Assembly: GCA_028701645.1 (NCBI GenBank)
Contig: JAQVQI010000030.1
Coordinates: 1-7,573 of the forward strand
Reading direction: 5' to 3'
Source: Candidatus Shapirobacteria bacterium
GTDB taxonomy: Bacteria; Patescibacteriota; Microgenomatia; UBA12405
DNA: 7,573 bases
A program made the position numbers and the translations under genes. Of the stretch, positions 1-4,634 are shown one piece after another. Under the pieces are notes generated by a model, which saw nothing but the letters and a program-made list of their open reading frames with translations, was not told the origin of the DNA and searched no databases. How positions within the stretch are numbered: the stretch's first letter is position 1; every line of letters begins with the position of its first letter.

Positions 1-9
1 TTGTACATT

Positions 10-83
10 GCGGGTATAGTTTAGTGGTAGAACGAAAGATTTCCAATCTTCCGGCAAGGGTCCGATTCCCTTTACCCGCTCCA
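10..83 (+). tRNA. tRNA-Gly (anticodon TCC)
   Basis: This decodes GGA/GGG glycine codons. The acceptor stem GCGGGTA (10-16) pairs perfectly with TACCCGC (73-79). U73 follows, as is usual for bacterial tRNA-Gly, and then an encoded CCA (81-83). The D stem is 19-22/30-33. The anticodon loop TTTCCAA (40-46) carries TCC at 42-44, and its stem has one A-C mismatch at the 27-43 pair. The T stem AAGGG/CCCTT is perfect, but the T loop reads TCCGATT, so position 55 is C instead of the near-universal U. It is the only tRNA here with a genomic CCA. Its 3' end lies 10 bases from the end of the convergent exchanger gene. Confidence 0.95.
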
Positions 84-93
84 AGGTCTGAAT

Positions 94-1044
94 TTAGCGA
101 AAATATATTTGAGTAAATACAAACAAGAAATAAGTCGAGAGAAGAATTAAACTTTCTTTTTTAGTAATAGTGTTTTTACTTTTGGCAAAAAAGAAAAATA
201 AAACTAAGTTAAGAATTAGAAAAATAAGGCTAATTGTATAACTATTATTAACAACAATTTCTTTTTTATAAATAAGGCCTAAAAAACCGAGTAAAAAAGT
301 ATTAAAAGATGCCGAGCCAATATAATTACCAAAAGCAACTTGGTTGTTTTTCATAATCACTGACCTGACAATTAGAGATAATTCAGGAATATTTGTTCCT
401 AGGCTGGTGACTAGTAAACTAATTATAAATGGAGAGAGTTGGAGTATTTTTGAAAAATACAAAGTTTGTTCAACGATAAAATGGCTGGAAGTAAAGATAA
501 CAATTATTCCAAAAATTATTTTTAAAATTTCTGGAGCTATCTTTGATTTCGATTTAGAAATTGATTTTATGCTGGTTATTAATTTATTTTTATTTTGAAT
601 ATTGATAAGTAAAAATATAAATAATATCAAGGCTAAAAGGTTGTCTATTTTGGTAATTTTCCCGTCCATAATCGATAACACTGGCAAGGCTATAACCAAC
701 AATGAAGCCAACAGATTGAATTCTTGAAATTCTGGGGTAATTTTTATTGATTTACTGGCTAATCCTAGCAGAGGGATTATTAACATAAAGATTACAATTG
801 AGGCACCAACAAGATTGCCGATATAGACTTCGGGATCGTTTTTAATGATTGAACTAATTCCGATAGACAATTCCCCAATAGAAGTAAAGAATCCTAATAC
901 TAAAAAAGATAATACAAACGAAGATGTTTTTAGTTGATGGGATATTTTTTCAACCGATTTAATGGCTAAACCTGAACCAATCCAGACTCCAAGAAAAGAC
1001 AAGACATAGACAATCAGATGGTTAATCATAGAAAAGTGTAACAT
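94..1044 (-). CDS. CaCA-family sodium/calcium (cation/proton) exchanger-like membrane protein
   Basis: This is a predicted inner-membrane cation antiporter of 316 residues with about ten hydrophobic segments, the usual size for the prokaryotic CaCA family. The two inverted alpha repeats are visible. Alpha-1 is around residues 51-84 (GFFTSIGELS, then GNLVGAS); alpha-2 is around 211-247 (VTSLGTNIPELS, then GNYIGSASFN). The ion-coordinating acids correspond to Glu58 and Glu221, with Asn77 and Asn240 in the second halves. Alpha-2 is textbook, while alpha-1 lacks the proline before its glutamate (GE instead of PE). A basic, Lys/Ser-rich loop (about 151-170) separates the halves. The ATG lies 4 bases after the stop of the kinase-like gene, so the two are probably co-transcribed. 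ATG at residue 6 is an alternative start; neither has a visible ribosome site. The transported ion cannot be told from sequence. Confidence 0.85.
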   Translation of the reverse strand: MLHFSMINHLIVYVLSFLGVWIGSGLAIKSVEKISHQLKTSSFVLSFLVLGFFTSIGELSIGISSIIKNDPEVYIGNLVGASIVIFMLIIPLLGLASKSIKITPEFQEFNLLASLLVIALPVLSIMDGKITKIDNLLALILFIFLLINIQNKNKLITSIKSISKSKSKIAPEILKIIFGIIVIFTSSHFIVEQTLYFSKILQLSPFIISLLVTSLGTNIPELSLIVRSVIMKNNQVAFGNYIGSASFNTFLLGFLGLIYKKEIVVNNSYTISLIFLILNLVLFFFFAKSKNTITKKESLILLSTYFLFVFTQIYFR

Positions 1045-1048
1045 TTAT

Positions 1049-1936
1049 CTAAACAAGAGAATTGTGACTTTCGACAATTTTTACAACACTTAAAGTTGGT
1101 TTAAGATTGTCAGTTGGAGTTGAAAATTTTTTAATTTTGTTTGATTTTAAAAATGAAATTAATAAATTAACAATTGTTTTAGCACTATAAGTTAAAGTTG
1201 GGATATTGGAATTAATTCTGTTAGAAATAAAAAAATCAGCCATTGTTGGTGCAATTTTAATCTCCCATCCTGATTTGTTAATACGTGATGTTATTTCGTC
1301 ATTGATTCGATTTTGAATTAACCATTCTAAATAGTTGGTTAGTGTCATATATGGGAGAACAAAAGACCTAATTATTAAAATATTTTTATCTAAAGAAAAA
1401 ATATATTCTTCCAATTTTTTCCAACCACTCATTTCAATTTGACAATAAATAATTGGTTTTGGTTGTTTAAGTGCAAGTTCAAGACTTTTTTTAGGGAGAC
1501 CATAATAGGTTTCTCCTCTTTTTATATATTCAATAAACTCCCCTTTTGTGATGTCTTTTTTAAATTCAGATTTGTTTTTATAAAATAAATAGTCTATTCC
1601 ATTTTTTTCATTTTCTCGAGGTAGTCTTGAAGTGCCTGTAATGGTTTTAAAAAGAAGTGATGGGGCAAGTTTCGTGATTTCGTAGTAAAGACTGTCTTTT
1701 CCACTAGCAGCAAGGCCATTTAACAAAAAAATAATTTTATCGTATTTTTTGTTTTTATTTTTATTAAAATGAGAAGAGATCCACAATCCATATTGATTAA
1801 TATGTGGTAAAAAATATTTATATTCGGGAATAATTTTTTTTAGACTGTGAGGAGACAATAAGGGATTTGTTTTTTTGACAAGATTGATTATTATTTTTCC
1901 TGAATTTATTTCCTTTTGAGAAATATTGGATTTCAT
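1049..1936 (-). CDS. Guanylate-kinase-like P-loop nucleotide kinase with extra N- and C-terminal segments
   Basis: This is a predicted cytoplasmic nucleoside-monophosphate kinase of the guanylate kinase superfamily. The P-loop is GLAASGKDS at 74-82. The GMP-binding region follows with TSRLPRENEKNGIDYLF (102-118; Arg104, Arg107, Tyr116), then GEFIEY (132-137) and YGLPKKS (145-151; Tyr145). A lid-like stretch holds Arg210 and Arg218. At 295 residues it is about 100 longer than ordinary Gmk. The first 66 residues and the last 30 or so match nothing I recognise. The GKDS form of the P-loop recalls PhnN (ribose 1,5-bisphosphokinase), but the SRxPR...GxDYxF block is Gmk-like. It could be the cell's Gmk or a specialised paralogue with another substrate. 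It is the first gene of a pair with the exchanger, starting 55 bases from the divergent tRNA-Leu. Confidence 0.75.
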   Translation of the reverse strand: MKSNISQKEINSGKIIINLVKKTNPLLSPHSLKKIIPEYKYFLPHINQYGLWISSHFNKNKNKKYDKIIFLLNGLAASGKDSLYYEITKLAPSLLFKTITGTSRLPRENEKNGIDYLFYKNKSEFKKDITKGEFIEYIKRGETYYGLPKKSLELALKQPKPIIYCQIEMSGWKKLEEYIFSLDKNILIIRSFVLPYMTLTNYLEWLIQNRINDEITSRINKSGWEIKIAPTMADFFISNRINSNIPTLTYSAKTIVNLLISFLKSNKIKKFSTPTDNLKPTLSVVKIVESHNSLV

Positions 1937-1951
1937 AAGTTAATTGATTTT

Positions 1952-1957
1952 ACTATA
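1952..1957 (-). promoter_or_regulatory. Possible -10 box for the kinase/exchanger pair
   Basis: TATAGT on the minus strand ends 15 bases before the kinase-like ATG, within the 55-base divergent gap to tRNA-Leu. No good -35 is seen; a TTTTAA lies at 17-base spacing. It would give a leader of about 9 bases. AT-rich sequence makes chance matches common. Confidence 0.3.
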
Positions 1958-1972
1958 AATATTGAGGTCGGG

Positions 1973-1981
1973 TGTTAAAAT
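1973..1981 (+). promoter_or_regulatory. Extended -10 promoter of tRNA-Leu(CAG)
   Basis: TGTTAAAAT is a TG-N extended -10 that would start transcription near 1988, four bases before the mature tRNA. No convincing -35 is present at 16-18 bases. The same TG-N-TAnnnT pattern precedes two other tRNA starts in this cluster. Confidence 0.45.
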
Positions 1982-1991
1982 AGCATACTTA

Positions 1992-2073
1992 GCCAGGGTG
2001 TTGAAATTGGTATACAAGCATCGCTCAGAACGGTGTGTCGAAAGACTTGTGGGTTCAAGTCCCACCCCTGGCA
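1992..2073 (+). tRNA. tRNA-Leu (anticodon CAG)
   Basis: This decodes CUG leucine. The acceptor GCCAGGG pairs with CCCTGGC (2066-2072), and A73 is at 2073. The anticodon stem CATCG/CGGTG closes the loop CTCAGAA (2024-2030), with CAG at 2026-2028. The class II long variable arm has a GTC-GAAA-GAC stem, as expected for leucine. The T arm GTGGG-TTCAAGT-CCCAC is canonical. CCA is not encoded (CAAA follows). It opens the plus-strand tRNA cluster. Confidence 0.95.
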
Positions 2074-2079
2074 CAAAAT

Positions 2080-2115
2080 AGTTTATAAAGTTTAAAGTAG
2101 AAAGTTATAAAGTTA
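2080..2115 (+). repeat. Spacer repeat copy A, after tRNA-Leu(CAG)
   Basis: AGTTTATAAAGTT (2080-2092) and GAAAGTTATAAAGTTA (2100-2115) both recur exactly and in the same order in copy B at 2322-2359. Each copy begins less than 15 bases after the end of a tRNA gene. Internally the unit looks like a degenerate tandem array of TTnATAAAG-type 8-9-mers. No coding potential is seen. Confidence 0.7.
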
Positions 2116-2124
2116 ATAAATAAT

Positions 2125-2133
2125 TGTTATAAT
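2125..2133 (+). promoter_or_regulatory. Extended -10 promoter ahead of the broken tRNA-Phe copy and tRNA-Phe
   Basis: TGTTATAAT contains a perfect TATAAT (2128-2133) with the TG-N extension. It predicts a start near 2140, about 8 bases before the tRNA-Phe relic. The intact tRNA-Phe lies downstream without an obvious promoter of its own, so it is probably expressed through the relic. No clear -35 is seen. Confidence 0.6.
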
Positions 2134-2147
2134 AAACTCACTTCTAA

Positions 2148-2221
2148 GCCGAAGTAGCCTTGAATGGTCATTGGCACTGGTCTGAAACCCCGCCGCTGCG
2201 GGGCGAGTCTGACCTTTGAAG
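2148..2221 (+). pseudogene. Degenerate tRNA-Phe copy with a GC-rich hairpin in place of the T arm
   Basis: The 5' part matches the intact tRNA-Phe at 2241: acceptor GCCGAAG, D stem GCC/GGC, anticodon stem CTGGT and loop CTGAAA with GAA at 2184-2186. After that, the 3' anticodon stem, variable loop and 5' T stem (17 bases in the intact gene) are replaced by the 16-base perfect hairpin CCCCGCCGCTGCGGGG. Similarity resumes at CGAGTCTGACCTT (2204-2216), but the 3' acceptor strand decays to CTTTGAA and cannot pair at positions 1-72 and 2-71. No cloverleaf with a T arm can form, so it is unlikely to be aminoacylated. It sits directly behind a strong extended -10, so it is probably transcribed. It is either a decayed duplicate or a structured leader for tRNA-Phe. 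Confidence 0.75.
2188..2203 (+). repeat. GC-rich perfect hairpin inside the tRNA-Phe relic
   Basis: CCCCGC (2188-2193), loop CGCT, GCGGGG (2198-2203) form a 6-bp all-GC stem in an otherwise strongly AT-rich spacer region. Its compositional contrast and clean boundaries against tRNA-like sequence suggest an inserted or copied palindrome rather than drift. No T-tract follows, so it is not a standard terminator. Confidence 0.8.
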
Positions 2222-2240
2222 TAAATTAACAATCTTATTA

Positions 2241-2313
2241 GCCGAAGTAGCCAAGATGGTCACGGCACTGGTCTGAAAAACCTGGGATGTCAGTTCGAGT
2301 CTGACCTTCGGCA
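2241..2313 (+). tRNA. tRNA-Phe (anticodon GAA)
   Basis: This decodes UUU/UUC. The acceptor GCCGAAG pairs with CTTCGGC (2306-2312), and A73 is at 2313. The loop CTGAAAA (2273-2279) carries GAA at 2275-2277. The anticodon stem CTGGT/ACCTG has one T-T mismatch. The T arm GTCAG-TTCGAGT-CTGAC is canonical. CCA is not encoded. It starts 20 bases after the degenerate copy. Confidence 0.94.
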
Positions 2314-2321
2314 CATAATTC

Positions 2322-2359
2322 AGTTTATAAAGTTCATAAAATTGAAAGTTATAAAGTTA
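2322..2359 (+). repeat. Spacer repeat copy B, after tRNA-Phe
   Basis: This is the second copy of the element at 2080-2115, with the same two blocks AGTTTATAAAGTT (2322-2334) and GAAAGTTATAAAGTTA (2344-2359). The spacing between the blocks is 9 bases here and 7 in copy A. It occupies most of the 88-base spacer between tRNA-Phe and tRNA-Gly(GCC). Confidence 0.7.
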
Positions 2360-2383
2360 GAATTATATAGGATTTTGTACATT

Positions 2384-2392
2384 TGATAGAAT
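2384..2392 (+). promoter_or_regulatory. Extended -10 promoter of tRNA-Gly(GCC)/tRNA-Val
   Basis: TGATAGAAT is a TG-N extended -10 with a predicted start near 2399, about 3 bases before the tRNA. It probably drives tRNA-Gly(GCC) and tRNA-Val together, since they are only 23 bases apart. No strong -35 is seen. Confidence 0.5.
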
Positions 2393-2401
2393 ACGGAATA
2401 T

Positions 2402-2474
2402 GCGGGAATAGCTCAATTGGTGGAGCGTCTCCTTGCCAAGGAGAAGGCCGCGGGTTCGAATCCCGTTTCCCGCT
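2402..2474 (+). tRNA. tRNA-Gly (anticodon GCC)
   Basis: This decodes GGC/GGU. The acceptor GCGGGAA pairs with TTCCCGC (2467-2473), and U73 is at 2474. The anticodon stem TCTCC/GGAGA closes the loop TTGCCAA (2433-2439), with GCC at 2435-2437. The T loop is canonical TTCGAAT. CCA is not encoded, unlike the other tRNA-Gly in this window. Confidence 0.95.
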
Positions 2475-2497
2475 CAAGAAAATTATTGAGGAAACCT

Positions 2498-2570
2498 GGT
2501 CACTTAGCTCAGTTGGTAGAGCGCTTCGTTTACATCGAAGATGTCGGGGGTCCGAGTCCCTCAGTGACCA
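2498..2570 (+). tRNA. tRNA-Val (anticodon TAC)
   Basis: This decodes GUA and probably other valine codons. The acceptor GGTCACT pairs with AGTGACC (2563-2569), and A73 is at 2570. The anticodon stem CTTCG/CGAAG closes TTTACAT (2529-2535), with TAC at 2531-2533. The T loop reads TCCGAGT, so position 55 is C rather than U, as in tRNA-Gly(TCC). The T stem has one G-U pair. CCA is not encoded. Confidence 0.95.
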
Positions 2571-2602
2571 CAACGTAATATTTGCCATGCAAATAAACGT
2601 TG
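2571..2602 (+). other. Near-perfect long hairpin after tRNA-Val
   Basis: CAACGT (2571-2576) pairs with ACGTTG (2597-2602), and TATTTGC (2579-2585) pairs with GCAAATA (2589-2595) around a CAT loop. Only an AA/A internal bulge interrupts 13 pairs. It begins on the base right after the tRNA-Val discriminator. No U-tract follows directly. It may be a 3' processing or stability element, or part of a weak terminator together with the next hairpin. Confidence 0.6.
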
Positions 2603-2603
2603 T

Positions 2604-2635
2604 TGAAACGTTAATAAAATAATTTTTACGTTTCA
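2604..2635 (+). terminator. Second hairpin, possible weak terminator before tRNA-Leu(GAG)
   Basis: TGAAACGT (2604-2611) pairs perfectly with ACGTTTCA (2628-2635) around a 16-base AT-rich loop. A pyrimidine- and T-rich stretch (about 2636-2654) follows. The large loop and impure T-run make it a poor classical terminator. It shares the AACGTT motif with the preceding hairpin, so the two could compete in folding. Confidence 0.35.
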
Positions 2636-2654
2636 CCTGTTCTTTTATATTTTT

Positions 2655-2736
2655 GCCGAAGTGGTGAAATTGGTATACACGTACGCTTGAGGTGCGTATG
2701 TCGCAAGACGTGGGGGTTCAAGTCCCTCCTTCGGCA
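2655..2736 (+). tRNA. tRNA-Leu (anticodon GAG)
   Basis: This decodes CUC/CUU. The acceptor GCCGAAG pairs with CTTCGGC (2729-2735), and A73 is at 2736. The anticodon stem TACGC/GCGTA closes TTGAGGT (2687-2693), with GAG at 2689-2691. It has a long variable arm with a GTC-GCAA-GAC stem. The T loop is canonical TTCAAGT. CCC follows instead of CCA. The acceptor stem is identical to that of tRNA-Phe. Confidence 0.95.
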
Positions 2737-2746
2737 CCCGACAAAA

Positions 2747-2774
2747 GCTCGTCTATGTTCATTTTTAGACGGGC
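2747..2774 (+). other. Hairpin in the spacer between tRNA-Leu(GAG) and tRNA-Gln
   Basis: GCTCGTCTA (2747-2755) pairs with TAGACGGGC (2766-2774), nine pairs with one G-U, around a 10-base loop. No T-run follows, so it is more likely a structured spacer of a Leu-Gln co-transcript, perhaps involved in processing, than a terminator. Confidence 0.5.
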
Positions 2775-2786
2775 AGGCTAAAACAT

Positions 2787-2857
2787 TGCCCCATCGTCTA
2801 ATGGTAGGACGTTTCCCTTTGGAGGAAAAGATTGTGGTTCGAATCCATGTGGGGCAA
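2787..2857 (+). tRNA. tRNA-Gln (anticodon TTG)
   Basis: This decodes CAA/CAG. The acceptor TGCCCCA pairs with TGGGGCA (2850-2856), giving the U1-A72 pair typical of bacterial tRNA-Gln. A73 is at 2857. The anticodon stem TTTCC/GGAAA closes CTTTGGA (2817-2823), with TTG at 2819-2821. The T loop is canonical TTCGAAT, and the T stem has two G-U pairs. CCA is not encoded. It is the last tRNA of the cluster and converges on the envelope operon 21 bases later. Confidence 0.94.
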
Positions 2858-2878
2858 CAACAAATTTATTTAGTTAAA

Positions 2879-3082
2879 CTATTTTTCTACAGTGGCTGAA
2901 GGGGTCGAAGAAAGTGGATTTTGTTGAATTGTTGGGATTGGAGTTGGTAATACTAGTGGAATTTGTTCCAACCTTTTTAAGACATCCCAATCAATACTTT
3001 TGTATGAAAGATAGCCGGCGATTGCAAGTAAAATAAAAAGGGTGGCAATAATGATGTTTCCGATAGGGTCTTTTGGGTTCAT
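2879..3082 (-). CDS. Small single-span membrane protein of unknown function
   Basis: This encodes 67 residues that I do not recognise as a family. A short polar N-terminus (MNPKDPIGN) is followed by one hydrophobic helix at about 9-28, a charged stretch (about 30-39), and a Pro/Thr/Ser-rich tail (about 41-64) with PTPIPT and STPSAT. Such a tail suggests a flexible linker or a wall-exposed extension. There is no internal Met or Cys. The ATG lies 2 bases after the stop of the solute-binding protein gene, so it is the last gene of the five-gene operon. The tight coupling and clear start support a real gene despite its size. Confidence 0.6.
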   Translation of the reverse strand: MNPKDPIGNIIIATLFILLAIAGYLSYKSIDWDVLKRLEQIPLVLPTPIPTIQQNPLSSTPSATVEK

Positions 3083-3084
3083 AT

Positions 3085-4419
3085 TTATTTTGATCTGGTA
3101 ATAGTATAAACGGTTGGATAAGAAAGGAAAATAGCTGGTGATTCTTCTAATAGAAATGTCTGAAATTCTTGGTAAATTTTTTTGCGTTCAATTTGATCAT
3201 TTTGTTGTCTTCCCTCTTCCAAAAGTTTATCAATTCGAGCATTATTAATTTTGGTAATATTTGTATTTGTTTGGGTTGAATGCCAGAATAAATATTGATC
3301 TGGATCTTGGGTAATTGCTCCATAAGTAAGCAAGACATCGTAGTTGTCTAAATTTATTTGGTTTTCAATACTTACAGAAACCGGAACTCCAATTATATTT
3401 TCCCATGAGTTTTTAATTTCTTCAGCAATACTTAACAATTGCCTGTCGTTTACAGTGATTTTTAGAGACTCAAGTTGTTCATCTTTCAGCAATTCTTTAG
3501 CTCGAGTGTTGTTTTGGTTGTATTCTTTTACTTTTGGATTGTATGCCCAAGAAATAGGTGAAATTGGTCCTAAACAGCGCTCGTTTTTGTCTTTAGTTTT
3601 TGGGGTTGCATAAGCCAGGGCTTGTCTGATTTGCTTACTAGATAATTTTTGAGTATTAATAAAGATGGCGGTATATTTTTGATTGGTTTCAATTTGTTTA
3701 TTAACTTTGATATTGTTCCAGTTGTTAAATTCTGATGGTAAATAACTTATTTTTATTTTATCGACATTACCTATTTTGTATGCGTTAATGACATCTTGTT
3801 CACTGGCGTAGAATCGATATTTAATTGTTTTTTGTTTTTTATCTTTTGGTTTTAAGTCGATACTTTTAATATAACCTTCTTGGTAAGTTATTTTGGAAAC
3901 AACATAATCACCAAGTCCGTCAAAATTTTTTTTGATTAACGGTTTGGTTAAGAGAGTTAATAGTGGTGAAAAATCATTGAATGTAGTGATTTTAACGATA
4001 CTTTCAGAGACGGGGGTAATATCGACACCTGGAATTTGATAATTAATATCATAAGCTGTAAATTTTTTTCCGCTAGACCAACTAATATTGTTTTTTAGAG
4101 TAAAGATGAACTCTTTGTTGTCATTTTCAATATCTATATTTGTCACTAAGGAAGAAATAGTGGGTTTTTGGTTCTCGTCATTAACTGTTAACCCAAGACT
4201 AATTTTTTCGGTAATTTCACGAGGGAGACTATCAAGGGTGTATTGGCCTTGAACGCCAATAATTTCTGGATGCCAAATTGATAGTTCATAAAAATAAATT
4301 AGCTGTTTTTTAAATACAAAAAAAGATATAGCCGAAAACAAAATAATGAAGACAAAAATAAACCTTTTTTTTAGATACAGCCAAAATAACTGGATTTTAA
4401 AAAATATTTTTGTAAACAA
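3085..4419 (-). CDS. Membrane-anchored solute-binding protein, oligopeptide-binding (SBP_bac_5) family
   Basis: This resembles the extracytoplasmic binding proteins of peptide ABC transporters. Family landmarks are SWSSGKKFTAYDINYQ (113-128), AIFINTQKLSSKQIRQALAYA (251-271) and GPISPISWAYNP (284-295). Near the C-terminus there is a segment with DPDQYLFW (372-379), then RIDKLLEEG and YQEFQTFLLEESPAIFL (416-432). It is anchored by an N-terminal helix (about 20-37) with basic flanks rather than a lipobox. At 444 residues it is shorter than the usual 500-600, with compressed sections after residue 128. The start is TTG, 2 bases after the secG stop; no other Met occurs in the protein, so no ATG start is available. 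No permease or ATPase genes are nearby. It may act with a distant transporter or as a free-standing surface binder. Confidence 0.82.
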   Translation of the reverse strand: MFTKIFFKIQLFWLYLKKRFIFVFIILFSAISFFVFKKQLIYFYELSIWHPEIIGVQGQYTLDSLPREITEKISLGLTVNDENQKPTISSLVTNIDIENDNKEFIFTLKNNISWSSGKKFTAYDINYQIPGVDITPVSESIVKITTFNDFSPLLTLLTKPLIKKNFDGLGDYVVSKITYQEGYIKSIDLKPKDKKQKTIKYRFYASEQDVINAYKIGNVDKIKISYLPSEFNNWNNIKVNKQIETNQKYTAIFINTQKLSSKQIRQALAYATPKTKDKNERCLGPISPISWAYNPKVKEYNQNNTRAKELLKDEQLESLKITVNDRQLLSIAEEIKNSWENIIGVPVSVSIENQINLDNYDVLLTYGAITQDPDQYLFWHSTQTNTNITKINNARIDKLLEEGRQQNDQIERKKIYQEFQTFLLEESPAIFLSYPTVYTITRSK

Positions 4420-4421
4420 GG

Positions 4422-4634
4422 TTAAAGGGTCGTTTGAACAATTGATGAAACAATAAAAGCAATAATTACAAATATTGTAAAATTAAACATTATTTTTTCC
4501 CAACCTCTTTTTTCTGTTTGAGTGGTTGATAGTAAGTTTGAATTTGATTCTGTTTCTCCACTTGATTGAAGAAAAATTAGTATCGACAAAACAACAGCGA
4601 GTAAAATTTGAACTATTGTGAGAGTTGTTTTCAT
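4422..4634 (-). CDS. secG: SecG, preprotein translocase subunit
   Basis: This is the small accessory subunit of the SecYEG protein-export channel in the cytoplasmic membrane. Its 70 residues match the usual SecG size. It has a first membrane helix (about 5-22) ending in FLQSSG, a polar loop with TEKRGWEKIMFN (40-51), and a second helix (about 50-67). The LQ-x-S near the end of helix 1 and the RG-x-E-K before helix 2 are family hallmarks. Its ATG overlaps the stop of the upstream holin-like gene (ATGA), implying translational coupling. Its place between cell-surface protein genes suggests export capacity is co-expressed with its cargo. It contains the only internal Met of the operon (Met49). 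Confidence 0.88.
   Translation of the reverse strand: MKTTLTIVQILLAVVLSILIFLQSSGETESNSNLLSTTQTEKRGWEKIMFNFTIFVIIAFIVSSIVQTTL

Noticed and set aside
344..598. Plus-strand frame antisense to the exchanger
   Set aside because: It lies wholly inside the exchanger gene, which has clear alpha-repeat motifs in its own frame.
2148..2313. Integrative-element attachment sites formed by the tRNA-Phe pair
   Set aside because: Only 20 bases lie between the copies, there is no integrase, and the 5' half is duplicated as well as the 3' end.
2383..2636. Open frames on both strands across the tRNA-Gly/tRNA-Val region
   Set aside because: They run straight through two well-formed tRNA genes, and the translations are just tRNA sequence read as codons.
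2871..2886. TAGT-TAA-ACTA followed by TTTTT as a terminator for the tRNA cluster
   Set aside because: The stem is only four AT-rich pairs and overlaps the end of the opposing gene; too weak to call.
2687..2899. 70-codon plus-strand open frame
   Set aside because: It covers most of tRNA-Leu(GAG) and tRNA-Gln and has no coding character beyond chance.
3147..3338. 63-codon minus-strand frame inside the solute-binding protein gene
   Set aside because: It is a shifted-frame shadow of the C-terminal coding region, whose own frame has clear family motifs.
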